DNA from: SZAS-79 sp964599095 | GTDB taxonomy: Bacteria > Pseudomonadota > Gammaproteobacteria > Burkholderiales > SG8-39 | Assembly: GCA_964599095.1 (NCBI GenBank) | Contig: CAZREB010000016.1 | Coordinates: 48,887-112,886, forward strand | DNA length: 64,000 nucleotides | Direction of reading: 5' to 3' | In this document: positions 24,424-32,274 of the stretch, piece after piece | Position numbering within the stretch: position 1 is the first letter of the stretch | How the letters are laid out: each line of letters opens with the position of its first letter | The notes under the pieces: model-generated | Seen by the model: only the letters and a program-made list of their open reading frames with translations | What the model was told of the DNA's origin: nothing | The model's database searches: none | Position numbers and translations under genes: made by a program

Positions 24424-24569
24424 TGCCGGAGGAGAAGCACTTGCGCGAGGCCTTCGCGGGGATGGGCCTGAAGCGCCCCTTCGAGGAGGCGATCAAGTCA
24501 CCGGCGATCGCGATCTGCCTGCGCAACGTCGCGTATTCGCGGCTGAACCGTTCGACCGGACGCACGTGA
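24423..24569 (+). CDS. Very small unknown phage protein
   Basis: 48 residues from the ATG overlapping the upstream stop; a longer in-frame start exists at 24366 but would overlap the previous gene by 58 bases. The product PEEKHLREAFAGMGLKRPFEEAIKSPAIAICLRNVA looks compact and helical. Small early proteins of this kind are frequent host-takeover factors, but nothing specific can be said. Confidence 0.5.
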   Translation: MPEEKHLREAFAGMGLKRPFEEAIKSPAIAICLRNVAYSRLNRSTGRT

Positions 24570-24862
24570 AAGACATCGACTGGCGCGGCGGGGTCGCCTT
24601 CGCCGCTTTCCTCCTCGGACTCCAGGCGCTCATGGATCCGGGGCTTGCAACCAACGGGCGCACTTGGGAGGGTCACGATGCAAGACGTGATGCACAGGTA
24701 CTTGACGGAGGCCGAGCAGCAGAAACTGCTGTCGGCGGTGAAGGGACGGACGTCGCGGCTTGCCCGCCGCGACCATGCCTGGATGCGGCTCCTGCGGGAC
24801 ACGGGGCTGCGGATCGGGGAGTTCGCGCGGATCTCGGTGGGCAGCGCGCGGTTCGCCCTTGA
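24566..24862 (+). CDS. Doubtful small reading frame overlapping the recombinase
   Basis: 98 residues from a GTG coupled (GTGA) to the upstream stop. The first 30 residues contain a plausible hydrophobic segment (GGVAFAAFLLGLQALMD), but the rest runs inside the tyrosine recombinase in another frame (185-base overlap) and has shadow-like Gly/Ala/Arg composition. Only the N-terminal part, if any, is likely to matter. Confidence 0.22.
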   Translation: MKDIDWRGGVAFAAFLLGLQALMDPGLATNGRTWEGHDARRDAQVLDGGRAAETAVGGEGTDVAACPPRPCLDAAPAGHGAADRGVRADLGGQRAVRP

Positions 24863-25337
24863 GGCGGGCTGGATCTTCATTCCGAAGCAACACAGGAAGG
24901 GCGGCAAGCGCGACCACCAGGTGCCGGTGACGCGGCCGGTGCGCGAGTCGATCGAGACGCTGCTCGCTATCCGCGCCGAGTTCGGCGCGGAGGACGACGC
25001 GAAGGGCCCGCTGGTGATCTCGAGGAACCACCGCGGCCTGTCGGTGCGGTCGTACCAGGTGCGGATCGCGCACTGGTGCCGCGCCGCCGGCATCGAGCAT
25101 GCGTCGCCGCACTGGATGCGGCACACCCGCGCGATGAACCTGATCCGGCGCTCGGGCGCGGAGAACCCGCTTGGCGTGGTGCAGGGGATGCTCGGGCACG
25201 TGGACCTGTCTTCGACGGGGATCTACACGCGGGTGACGAAGGAGGACCTGATCGCCGCGGCCGAGCGGGTGGACCGCGGCGGCCGGACGCCGGCGCGGCA
25301 GGTGGCGATGCGGTTTGCCGCGGCGGTGGGATCGTGA
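24678..25337 (+). CDS. Short tyrosine recombinase (catalytic domain only)
   Basis: 219 residues from the ATG with GGGAGG upstream; an in-frame start at 24645 lacks this. It holds the full catalytic set of the phage integrase family: Arg in TGLRIGEF, a Lys region (IPKQHRKGGKRD), HWMRH (H-x-x-R), LGHVD, and the nucleophile Tyr in GIYTRV. The N-terminal core-binding domain found in standard integrases (about 100 residues) is missing, so the protein resembles minimal tyrosine recombinases. It sits in the early operon, not beside an attachment site, suggesting a role in replication, dimer resolution or DNA inversion rather than integration. Confidence 0.85.
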   Translation: MQDVMHRYLTEAEQQKLLSAVKGRTSRLARRDHAWMRLLRDTGLRIGEFARISVGSARFALEAGWIFIPKQHRKGGKRDHQVPVTRPVRESIETLLAIRAEFGAEDDAKGPLVISRNHRGLSVRSYQVRIAHWCRAAGIEHASPHWMRHTRAMNLIRRSGAENPLGVVQGMLGHVDLSSTGIYTRVTKEDLIAAAERVDRGGRTPARQVAMRFAAAVGS

Positions 25338-25795
25338 GCGGCGCCGAGCTCCTGAGGGCGGTAATTCCGCCCCGGCCTCAACCCCAGGGCACGGTCACGG
25401 TGACGCTGCCGATCGCCGACGCCGACAAGCTGCAGGCGTTCATGCAGTCGGACCACTGGGAGAAGGCGCAGGCCGCGCGCAAGGCGGACCTGGCCAGGTG
25501 CGTCGATTCGCTCGAAGCCTGCGTGAAGTTCGTGCACGAGCATCACGCCAACTCGACGAAGTTCATCGCGAGCGTGCTGTGCTCGCTCTACAACGGCGAG
25601 CGCGTGAAGGTGGACCTGTCGGGCATCAGCCTGCTCGACATGGAGTGGGCCGAACACGTGCAGAACGTGATCCGGCTGCACTTCGACGGCATGCGCGAGC
25701 CGCACACCTATTTCGTCGACGGCGGGACGATCTTCGAGGGGATCATCAAGCGGTACGGGCTGGAGAAGCGGCGGCGGAGGAAGTCGCCGTGGTGA
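25334..25795 (+). CDS. Unknown phage early protein
   Basis: 153 residues from a GTG overlapping the recombinase stop (GTGA). Recognisable stretches are VTVTLPIADADKLQAFMQSDHWEKAQAARK, then LCSLYNGERVKVDLSGISLLDMEWAEHVQNVIRLHF and a basic C-terminus (KRYGLEKRRRRKSPW). Proteins with a similar mid-region occur in other early operons of proteobacterial phages, but no function is known to me. It is start/stop-coupled to the methylase-like gene. Confidence 0.6.
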   Translation: MSGAELLRAVIPPRPQPQGTVTVTLPIADADKLQAFMQSDHWEKAQAARKADLARCVDSLEACVKFVHEHHANSTKFIASVLCSLYNGERVKVDLSGISLLDMEWAEHVQNVIRLHFDGMREPHTYFVDGGTIFEGIIKRYGLEKRRRRKSPW

Positions 25796-26553
25796 AGCGC
25801 ATGAATCACCGCGCCGAGCTGGCCAAGGCTCTTACCCGGGTGACGCACCGGCGCTCGACGTTCGAGGTGTTCTCGGACTTCGTCGAGCTCTCGGCGCTGG
25901 CGATCTCCAACGCGGTCGACCTGGCGCAGCAGGCCCGGCGCGAGGCGCGGTACCTGGAGATCGTGAAGCGGTGGGAGCCCGAGGAGTTCGCCGCGTTCCC
26001 GCAGCTGCTTGGGCGGCTTGCGCTCGCGCTCGAGGAGGAGCCGGCCGACGTACTCGGCGCCGTCTTCATGGACCTGGAGCTCGGCAACAAATGGGCGGGC
26101 CAGTTCTTCACGCCGCAGTGCCTGTCGGATGCAATGGCAGCGCTGGCGTTCGGCGAGGACCTCGAGGCGAAGGTCCGGGAGAAGGGCTACGTGACGCTGT
26201 GCGAGCCCGCGGTGGGCGGCGGGGCCCTGGTGATCGCGGCGTGCAAGGCGATGAAGGAGGCGGGCCTGAACTACCAGCGCGAGCTGCACGTGACGGCGGT
26301 CGACGTCGACGAGCGTGCGGTGCACATGGCGTACCTGCAGCTCTCGCTTCTGCACGTGCCGGCGGTGGTGGTGCACGGGAACACGCTGACGCTTCAGGAG
26401 CGCGCGCACTGGTACACGCCGGCGCACGTGCTCGGGCTCTGGTCGGGGAAACTGCAGCGCCAGGGTGCAGATTTGCAGCGCACGGGTGCAGATTCGCCGG
26501 CGCCGGCGGGCGACGTTGTGGCGCCGGCGTTTGCGATCGCGGAGGCGGCGTGA
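25792..26553 (+). CDS. N6-adenine methylase-like protein lacking the catalytic motif
   Basis: 253 residues (GTG at 25792, or the adjacent GTG at 25789; GGAGGA upstream). It shows the SAM-binding half of HsdM-type methylases: NKWAGQFFTPQCLSDAM (motif X), CEPAVGGGALVIA (motif I) and VTAVDVDERAVHMA (motif II). After VVHGNTLT, where NPPY/F (motif IV, catalysis) should follow, there is none, and the target recognition region is also missing. The C-terminus is a low-complexity repeat (LQRQGADLQRTGADS). It may bind SAM or DNA without methylating, for instance as an anti-restriction decoy; a real activity with a variant motif is not excluded. Confidence 0.75.
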   Translation: MKRMNHRAELAKALTRVTHRRSTFEVFSDFVELSALAISNAVDLAQQARREARYLEIVKRWEPEEFAAFPQLLGRLALALEEEPADVLGAVFMDLELGNKWAGQFFTPQCLSDAMAALAFGEDLEAKVREKGYVTLCEPAVGGGALVIAACKAMKEAGLNYQRELHVTAVDVDERAVHMAYLQLSLLHVPAVVVHGNTLTLQERAHWYTPAHVLGLWSGKLQRQGADLQRTGADSPAPAGDVVAPAFAIAEAA

Positions 26554-26750
26554 GGAGCTTCATCATCCAGGTCCCCGACAGCGACGGCGCGCGCGTCGAC
26601 GCGTATGCCCGGGCACGCGGCATCACGTCGGAAGCGGCAGCGGCCGACCTGCTGCAGATTTCGATCAACGAGAACGCCGACATCGTCGCGAGGATCCGCG
26701 ACGTCGAGCAGTCGCTCGCGCGCCGGCGCGCGAAAGCGGGGAACGCTTGA
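26550..26750 (+). CDS. Small protein with possible ribbon-helix-helix fold
   Basis: 66 residues from a GTG overlapping the previous stop. SFIIQVPDSDGARVDAYARARGITSEAAAADLLQISI has a strand-helix-helix pattern similar to ribbon-helix-helix proteins, followed by a charged helix (IVARIRDVEQSLARRRAK). It would be the third such protein in the prophage. The fold is a guess from pattern only. Confidence 0.5.
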   Translation: MRSFIIQVPDSDGARVDAYARARGITSEAAAADLLQISINENADIVARIRDVEQSLARRRAKAGNA

Positions 26751-27109
26751 GCGGGCCGCGCGTGGTGCAGCTGCCGCTCGGGCTCTATCGGGAGCGACCC
26801 GGCGATCGCACTTACCTGGACCTGGTCGAGGAGAACAAGCAGCTCGAGGCCGAGGTCCGCACGCTGCGCGAATTGCTTGCCGCCAGGTCGCGCGCGAACT
26901 GGTGGCTGCAGGTTCCGATCGGCGTGTTCGGGGCGCTGGCCGTGCTGTTGACGATGGACCCGTCGACTGCGCGCGCCGGCGCCTGGATGGGGCTGGCTGT
27001 GCAGCCTCTCTTCATGTTCGCCGCCGCTCGCGATCGGCAGTGGGGAATGTTCTTTCTCGCGTTTTTTTATTGCGGCGTGTGGGCCTCCGGCCTTGCCCGC
27101 TTTCACTAG
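26747..27109 (+). CDS. Small membrane protein with N-terminal coiled coil
   Basis: 120 residues from a TTG overlapping the previous stop; a GTG at 26762 is an alternative. A helical segment (YLDLVEENKQLEAEVRTLRELLAAR) precedes three hydrophobic stretches (WWLQVPIGVFGALAVLL, AWMGLAVQPLFMFAAA, WGMFFLAFFYCGVWASGL). Early phage membrane proteins often mediate exclusion or membrane anchoring of replication, but no evidence picks one here. Confidence 0.6.
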   Translation: MSGPRVVQLPLGLYRERPGDRTYLDLVEENKQLEAEVRTLRELLAARSRANWWLQVPIGVFGALAVLLTMDPSTARAGAWMGLAVQPLFMFAAARDRQWGMFFLAFFYCGVWASGLARFH

Positions 27110-27118
27110 GGAGATCCG

Positions 27119-27592
27119 ATGCTCGAGAGATCTGAATCGCCGCCGGCGCCGGAATGGATCGAGGCGCAGTGCGCGGACTTCGAGGGTGTATTGCAGGCCT
27201 TCATCGGCGACATGCGCATCGCGTTCCGCCAGAAGGCGACGGAGGGCCGCTCGCGGTGGGACAAGCCTGAGTCGGCCAAGGAACTGCACGACGCCGCGAT
27301 CGCGCACCTGATCGCGATCCCGCTGGCGCAGAACCACGAGGCGCACTGCGCGAACTTCATGGCGTTCCTGTGGGCGCTGCGGCTGAAGCGCGAAGGCAAG
27401 CCGATCGCCGCGGGCGCCTGGGCGCCGAAGGGCGAGCTGTTTTCTTCGCTGTGGGTGAGCCTGGACGAGATCTGCCGGGTGCACCAGGGGCTGATCGAGC
27501 AGCTCTTCACGGGCGAGGAACGCGAACGACTGCTCGGGGATCTCGCGCAGCGGCGTTGGTACATCGACCAGTGGAGGGCGCCTCATGGCTGA
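27119..27592 (+). CDS. Unknown phage early protein
   Basis: 157 residues, with AGGGAG before the ATG. It is rich in helices and Trp/His (HDAAIAHLIAIPLAQNHEAHCANFMAFLWALRLKREGKP; SSLWVSLDEICRVHQGLIEQLFTGEERERLL). Soluble, no membrane segment, no recognised motif. It overlaps the next gene by 8 bases. Confidence 0.55.
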   Translation: MLERSESPPAPEWIEAQCADFEGVLQAFIGDMRIAFRQKATEGRSRWDKPESAKELHDAAIAHLIAIPLAQNHEAHCANFMAFLWALRLKREGKPIAAGAWAPKGELFSSLWVSLDEICRVHQGLIEQLFTGEERERLLGDLAQRRWYIDQWRAPHG

Positions 27593-27881
27593 ACCGAAAT
27601 GCCAGAAGGGCGACGTCGTGATGGTGAAGACGTCGGCGTCGATGAAGAAGCTGCACAACCATTTCGGCACGACGCTGCTGTTCATCGGCGACAGGAAGCT
27701 TCCGTGCTGCCAGCAGGTGCACCGCAACCTGTGGGCCGTCGAGCTGGCCTCGCCGATCGATACGCAGTTCGGCCCGATGCGGCACTTCGGCCTGCAGGAC
27801 GAGGACTTGCTGCCGATCCGGCCGGGTAAGGATCCGGAGGGCGTGGACACGCACGAGCCGGTCGACGGGCTGACGGCGTGA
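27585..27881 (+). CDS. Small unknown phage protein with N-terminal beta domain
   Basis: 98 residues. KGDVVMVKTSASMKKLHNHFGTTLLFIGDRKL and LWAVELASPIDTQFG look like a small beta barrel. The His and Cys residues (KLHNHFG, KLPCCQQVH) might bind a metal, but spacing does not match a known finger. Overlaps the following gene by 4 bases. Confidence 0.5.
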   Translation: MAEPKCQKGDVVMVKTSASMKKLHNHFGTTLLFIGDRKLPCCQQVHRNLWAVELASPIDTQFGPMRHFGLQDEDLLPIRPGKDPEGVDTHEPVDGLTA

Positions 27882-28339
27882 ACTGGCCCATGAGAAATCC
27901 GGACGTCGGTGCGCTCGCGGCCGCAGGGCGTGTGCGCACGATTCACGACGGCAAGAATCCGCCGGCAAGAGGCTCGGGCGAGGGGCCGCGGCAGTTCTCG
28001 CCGGCCGACAAGGCGCTGATCCGCAAGGTGCACGGGTTCATGCCGGCCGGGCAGCTGCTCGGCGTGCTGAACGAGCGCCTGCAGGCGGACGATCCGGACG
28101 CCGAGCGTTTCACGATCGCGCAGCTGCACGAGGAGATCGGTGAGGTAACGCCGGCCGGCGACAGCCAGGACTGGGCCTCGCTGCGCAAGCTGGTGGCCAA
28201 AGCGCGGCGCGACGGCCTGCTCGACAAGGTGACCCGCCAGCTGATCGACGACTTCGCGGTGGTGTTCTCGCTCTCGGCCGGCCAGGTCGTGCGGCTGCAG
28301 GACGTGCTGCTGCGTTCCAAGGAAGGGGACGAATCTTGA
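27878..28339 (+). CDS. Unknown protein preceding the HerA-like ATPase
   Basis: 153 residues from a GTG overlapping the previous stop. An N-terminal flexible part (RTIHDGKNPPARGSGEGPRQ) leads into an all-helical region with FSPADKALIRKVHGFMPAGQLLGVLNERLQADDP, which could be a DNA-binding helix bundle. It is coupled to the ATPase gene by a 4-base overlap, so the two products probably work together. Confidence 0.55.
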   Translation: MNWPMRNPDVGALAAAGRVRTIHDGKNPPARGSGEGPRQFSPADKALIRKVHGFMPAGQLLGVLNERLQADDPDAERFTIAQLHEEIGEVTPAGDSQDWASLRKLVAKARRDGLLDKVTRQLIDDFAVVFSLSAGQVVRLQDVLLRSKEGDES

Positions 28340-29277
28340 GCCGCGGGGTGATCCAGCGGACCGAGATGATCGGCGCGGTGCTCGACTTCGGCAGCGTGGC
28401 GATCGACCTTTCGGACTATTCGACGACTGGCCTGCGCGTGGGCGTGGTGGGCACGAGCGGCATGGGAAAGACGAACGCCGGGCTCCTGATCGGCGAGCAA
28501 CTCGCCGAGCAAGGGTGGGTGAGCGTGCTGATCGACCCGGAGGGCGAGATCGAGTCGATGTACGGCAAGGCGGTGTCCGGCGTCGACCAGCTCGAGAAGC
28601 GGCTCACGAAGCGCGACGACAAGTTCATCGTGGTCGCCGCGGAGAACGCCACCGAGTTCATTCCTTACGGGCAGAAGATTCTCGAGGTCGTCGACGCGCA
28701 CCGCAAGCCGGTCTTCCTGCTGATCGACGAGGGGCAGGTGTTCAGCGCGCCGCGCCGGAGGAAGGGCGACATCGGCGAGGCCGCGGACATCGTGAACCAG
28801 TTCTCCGAGCGCGGCAGGAAGCGGGCGCTCGACGTGTTCATTACGGCGACGCGCTTTGCCGGAACGCTGCACCGGTCGGTGTTCGGGGGGATGAACCTCT
28901 CCCTGATCGGGCGCCAGGAGGACCCGACGACGTGGGCGTCATTGGCGCCCAAGTTCAAGGCATCCAGGATCGGGTATTCGGACCTCGCGGCGCTCGAGCC
29001 CGGGGAGTTCATGTGCTTCAGCTTTACCGGCGTCGAACGCGTGCGCATGCCGATGGCCACCGAGCTCGCGAGAGTGGCGAAGAAGGCCAAGCCGGTGAAG
29101 CCGAAGCTGCCGGGCACGTACAGCCAGTGGGATCGCGCCATGCGCGACCTGCCCACTGCCAGGCTCAGGGCGTTGTCCGAGCCCGTGGTGGGCCTCCTGG
29201 GTGCCGTGGCGGGCCTTTCGGCGCAGCAGATGGTCTCGGGCAACCGGGCGCTGGCCGACGAGCTGGAGGGGCGTTGA
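28336..29277 (+). CDS. HerA/VirB4-type P-loop ATPase
   Basis: 313 residues from a TTG start coupled to the upstream stop. Walker A is VGTSGMGKTNAG (Lys45); Walker B is VFLLIDEGQVF (Asp131, Glu132). A later FITATRFAGTLHRSVFGGMNLSLIGR segment matches the sensor and arginine-rich region of the FtsK/HerA/VirB4 pumping ATPases. It has only the motor domain and no N-terminal HAS barrel. Family members pump or remodel DNA as hexameric rings. Terminase genes are expected with the head genes to the left, so packaging is unlikely; a role in replication, recombination or defence is open. Confidence 0.82.
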   Translation: MSRGVIQRTEMIGAVLDFGSVAIDLSDYSTTGLRVGVVGTSGMGKTNAGLLIGEQLAEQGWVSVLIDPEGEIESMYGKAVSGVDQLEKRLTKRDDKFIVVAAENATEFIPYGQKILEVVDAHRKPVFLLIDEGQVFSAPRRRKGDIGEAADIVNQFSERGRKRALDVFITATRFAGTLHRSVFGGMNLSLIGRQEDPTTWASLAPKFKASRIGYSDLAALEPGEFMCFSFTGVERVRMPMATELARVAKKAKPVKPKLPGTYSQWDRAMRDLPTARLRALSEPVVGLLGAVAGLSAQQMVSGNRALADELEGR

Positions 29278-29675
29278 AGACCTTCGAGCAACTGGCGGAA
29301 TGGTGCACGGGCGCATCGAGGCAGCTCGGGGATCCGAGTAAGCCGGTCTGCCAACTCTTCCTGCGGTACCGAGAGAACCTGGCCAACACCGAGCCGGGAG
29401 ATCTCCTGGACTGCGGCGTGATCGACGGCGAGCTGGTGCTCATGCTCGGGCCGGCGTTCATGCCGTACCCACTGCCGATCGAGATGGGCGAGGGCGACTA
29501 CGACGCCGACGGGATCCGGAGCTACGGGATCGAGCTGGTCACGCGCGGCGTGTGGTCGGTGACGCCGTCTTTCTTCGTGCCCGGGGTGATCCATGCGTTC
29601 ATCTCGGTCTACGACGTGCCGGACCTGCCGCCGTGGGAGCGCAGGATCCTGCTGCCGCCGGGGGTGCGGGCATGA
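29274..29675 (+). CDS. Unknown protein following the HerA-like ATPase
   Basis: 133 residues from a TTG overlapping the ATPase stop. A short helical start (FEQLAEWCTGASRQLGD) precedes a beta-rich part (GELVLMLGPAFMPYPLPIEMGEG; IELVTRGVWSVTPSFFVPGVIHAFISVYD) reminiscent of a small barrel. Its tight coupling on both sides suggests a functional unit with the ATPase and the multi-helix-turn-helix protein. No family recognised. Confidence 0.55.
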   Translation: MKTFEQLAEWCTGASRQLGDPSKPVCQLFLRYRENLANTEPGDLLDCGVIDGELVLMLGPAFMPYPLPIEMGEGDYDADGIRSYGIELVTRGVWSVTPSFFVPGVIHAFISVYDVPDLPPWERRILLPPGVRA

Positions 29676-31546
29676 AGGACTGGAAGGCCTTCGTGCTCAG
29701 GTACGGCAAGAACTCGCCGCTGCACGAGCTTGCGGCCGTCGTCGGCCAAAGCAAGGAGGCGGTATCGCGCGTCCGCCAGGCGCAGGGCGGAGGGCGAAAG
29801 CGAAACGGCCGCCGGTTCGCCGAGCTCTTCGCCCTTTGGCACGGCCGTGAGCCGAAGGATTGCGAATGGCCGCCGCTGCAGCGTGCCGGCGGCGGCTACG
29901 AGTGGCAGGGGCCCGAGCTCGCCTTGCTGGCGACGCTGGTGGGGCGCTTCGACAAGAAGCAGATCTCGGCGCTGCTCACGAAGCGACTGCGCAAGCTGAC
30001 CCGCGATCGCGATGCCGTTCGAGATCTGATCGCCGTCCAAGGGAAGATCTCGCAGATCGGCATGACGACGTCCGACGTGGTCGGTGGCATCACGGCGAGC
30101 GATGCCGGCAGGGAGGTGGGTTCGTACTTCAGCGTCCTGCATTCGATCACGCAAGGAAAGCTGGCGGCGCGAAAGGTCGGCCGGATCTTCGTGATCCCGC
30201 ATGCCGCCTGGGAGGAATGGAAGTCGCGCAGAGTGTTCCCGCCGAAAGGCTATGTGCCGCTTTCGTCGATCCGCGAGCCCCTAGGGATCCTGAGCGACTC
30301 GAAGCTGCCGGAGTTCGCGAAGCTCGGTTACATCGAGACCGCGATCATGTGCAACCCGGTCGGCAATGTGAACAGCGGGCGTCGCGGCACTTGGTTCATC
30401 GCCCGAAAGGTTGCGCTCAAGCTCATTCGCGATCGGCGCGCCGGCCGGCCGATGCCGTGGCATGGGAAGGCCTACCCCGACAATTTGAAGATCACCTTTC
30501 GCCTCTGGCGTAAACGCCGGCACCCGGCGAGCTGCGCGACGTGCGCGCATCTTTGGGGGCGCAAGGGCCCGCCGGCGACGCTCGAGGAATTCTCGCAACG
30601 TTATCCGCCGATCGCGCGCGGCGGCAAGCGCCATCTGACGCGGATCTACTCGGAAGGCCTGACGGTCGACGAGGTCGCGGCGCACACGGGCGCGTTGCGC
30701 TCTCGTGTGATTCGAGCCCTGCAGACCGGCGCGCTTCAGTGCCATCGCAAAGGCCGCTTCGTGTATGTCACGAAGTCCCAGGCGACGAGATGGCGCGCCA
30801 GGCATTGCCCGAGCGGCGACGGCCGCCGTTCCTGGATCTCGATCGAGACCGCGGTGCGGGACTATCACTTCAAGGAATCCGAGTTGAGAGGATTCATTCG
30901 CGAAAAGCGACTCGTCTCGAAGATCGGGACTCACGGGGCGGCGCGAGGAAAGCGGTACGTCGCACGCGACGGCTGCGCCGAATTGCGGCGCGAGCGTGGG
31001 TTTACCGAGGCACGCGCTGCGCGTCTCGCGGGCGTTTCGATCGCGAAATTCAGGACGTTGTTACGCGGCGTGAACTGGCGCGGACAGGACGGCATCCCGC
31101 TCACCACGGTGCATGCGGTGATCAAGCGCCTGAAATCGCAGCCGGGCTGCACGATCGAGGCAGCGGCGCGCAAGCTCGGCAGGACCGTCGCTTGGGTGAC
31201 GGCGCGTATCAACGCCGGCGCCGCGCGGGTGACGCGCGCCAGGTGGGACCGCCGGCGCCGGTACCTCACCGACGCGATGGTCGAGCGGTTGCTCACATGG
31301 AAATCGCGGCGGCCGGTGCACCTGGGCGAATCGTGGCTCGGTGTTGCGCAGTCGGCCGCCGAGGCCGGCGTGAGCATCGCCACCCTGCAGATGTGGGCGG
31401 ACAAAGGCGATCTCGAGCGCCGTCGAACGGCAAAGGGACAGAAGTTTTCGCGCGCGTCGGTTCGGCGTCGGGCACGGCAGTACTGGAAGACGACACGATT
31501 GAAGCGGGCCATCCGGCCCACGTGGCTACAACAGGAAAAGAAATGA
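29672..31546 (+). CDS. Large DNA-binding protein made of repeated helix-turn-helix units
   Basis: 624 residues. At least five segments look like excisionase/MerR-type winged helix-turn-helix modules: about 130-180 (ITASDAGREVGSYF...GKLAARKVGRIFVIPHAAWEEW), 327-376 (LTVDEVAAHTGALRSRVIRALQTGALQCHRKGRFVYV), 388-435 (WISIETAVRDYHFKESELRGFI), 443-460 (FTEARAARLAGVSIAKFRTLLR) and 560-600 (GVAQSAAEAGVSIATLQMWADKGDLERRRTAKG); another is likely near 485-530 (CTIEAAARKLGRTVAWVTARI). The protein is very basic. Such a chain could track along or bridge an extended DNA site. I know of no characterised phage protein with this layout. Confidence 0.72.
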   Translation: MKDWKAFVLRYGKNSPLHELAAVVGQSKEAVSRVRQAQGGGRKRNGRRFAELFALWHGREPKDCEWPPLQRAGGGYEWQGPELALLATLVGRFDKKQISALLTKRLRKLTRDRDAVRDLIAVQGKISQIGMTTSDVVGGITASDAGREVGSYFSVLHSITQGKLAARKVGRIFVIPHAAWEEWKSRRVFPPKGYVPLSSIREPLGILSDSKLPEFAKLGYIETAIMCNPVGNVNSGRRGTWFIARKVALKLIRDRRAGRPMPWHGKAYPDNLKITFRLWRKRRHPASCATCAHLWGRKGPPATLEEFSQRYPPIARGGKRHLTRIYSEGLTVDEVAAHTGALRSRVIRALQTGALQCHRKGRFVYVTKSQATRWRARHCPSGDGRRSWISIETAVRDYHFKESELRGFIREKRLVSKIGTHGAARGKRYVARDGCAELRRERGFTEARAARLAGVSIAKFRTLLRGVNWRGQDGIPLTTVHAVIKRLKSQPGCTIEAAARKLGRTVAWVTARINAGAARVTRARWDRRRRYLTDAMVERLLTWKSRRPVHLGESWLGVAQSAAEAGVSIATLQMWADKGDLERRRTAKGQKFSRASVRRRARQYWKTTRLKRAIRPTWLQQEKK

Positions 31547-31923
31547 AGATCAATGAAATGGTGCAGAGGATCCTCGAGGAGGCGGGCCGGCAGATCGGTG
31601 GCGACGTCGGAAGCGCGGTCGCCGCATTGAACGCCGACGCTCTACTGCAGAAGGTGCGGCCGGACAGGAATCTGCCGCCGTCCGCCGCCGGCGAGACGAT
31701 GATGAAGGTGTCGATGGCGATGCCGGAGATAGCCGATCGGATCGAGCAGATCATCGCCGAGGTCGCCGGCGGCCGCGTTCCCTTCGCGCTTTGGGTATTC
31801 ACCGAGGGGCGCATGTCATATATCTCGAGCGTCGAGCGCGAGCAGGTGGCCGAGATGATGAAAGGTGTGCTCTCGAACTGGAGCGCCGGCGCCCCCGACA
31901 TCCCCGCGCACAAGGTGAACTAA
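31543..31923 (+). CDS. Unknown phage early protein
   Basis: 126 residues, ATG overlapping the previous stop, AGGA upstream. Helical N-terminal half (MVQRILEEAGRQIGGDVGSAVAALNADAL), then MPEIADRIEQIIAEVAGGRVPFALWVFTEGRMSYISSVEREQVAEMM with an alpha-beta look. No motif recognised. The following start overlaps its stop by one base (TAATG). Confidence 0.5.
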   Translation: MKINEMVQRILEEAGRQIGGDVGSAVAALNADALLQKVRPDRNLPPSAAGETMMKVSMAMPEIADRIEQIIAEVAGGRVPFALWVFTEGRMSYISSVEREQVAEMMKGVLSNWSAGAPDIPAHKVN

Positions 31924-32129
31924 TGGTGTCCGTCTGCATCGGATGCGGCTGCGACGACCTGCGCGCCTGCCACGACGTCGTCGCCGGCGGGCCCTGCAGG
32001 TGGGTCCGCCTCGATCGGGACAAGCGCGTGGGTGTGTGCAGCGCGTGCCCGGAGGTGGTCGAGGCGTGGGACCGCGGCGATCGCGACGTGCGCGTGCCGA
32101 TCGAGGCGCGGGTGGCTCGCCATGAGTAG
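31923..32129 (+). CDS. Small zinc-ribbon phage protein
   Basis: 68 residues with eight cysteines: VCIGCGCDDLRAC at the start, GGPCRWVRL in the middle and VGVCSACPEV. This is the layout of a widespread small phage protein (zinc finger with C-x2-C pairs) found in early operons. Metal binding is very likely from the paired cysteines; function unknown. Confidence 0.75.
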   Translation: MVSVCIGCGCDDLRACHDVVAGGPCRWVRLDRDKRVGVCSACPEVVEAWDRGDRDVRVPIEARVARHE

Positions 32130-32274
32130 CCATAGCCGCCCGGTCGATCGGATGCCGGCGCCGGCCAAGTCGAAGAAGCGCCGCAAAGTGCGCCGCAACA
32201 AGCGCGGGGACCTGGTGCGGGTGGCGTTCAACCCGGCGCACTGCTGGCCTTTCCCGACGGGGACCCGGCCATGA
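32122..32274 (+). CDS. Very small basic protein
   Basis: 50 residues, strongly basic in the middle (PAKSKKRRKVRRNKRGD), overlapping the zinc-ribbon gene by 8 bases and the J-domain gene by 4. It may bind nucleic acid. Its length puts it below most gene-finding limits, but the overlap pattern on both sides is consistent with a real gene. Confidence 0.5.
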   Translation: MSSHSRPVDRMPAPAKSKKRRKVRRNKRGDLVRVAFNPAHCWPFPTGTRP

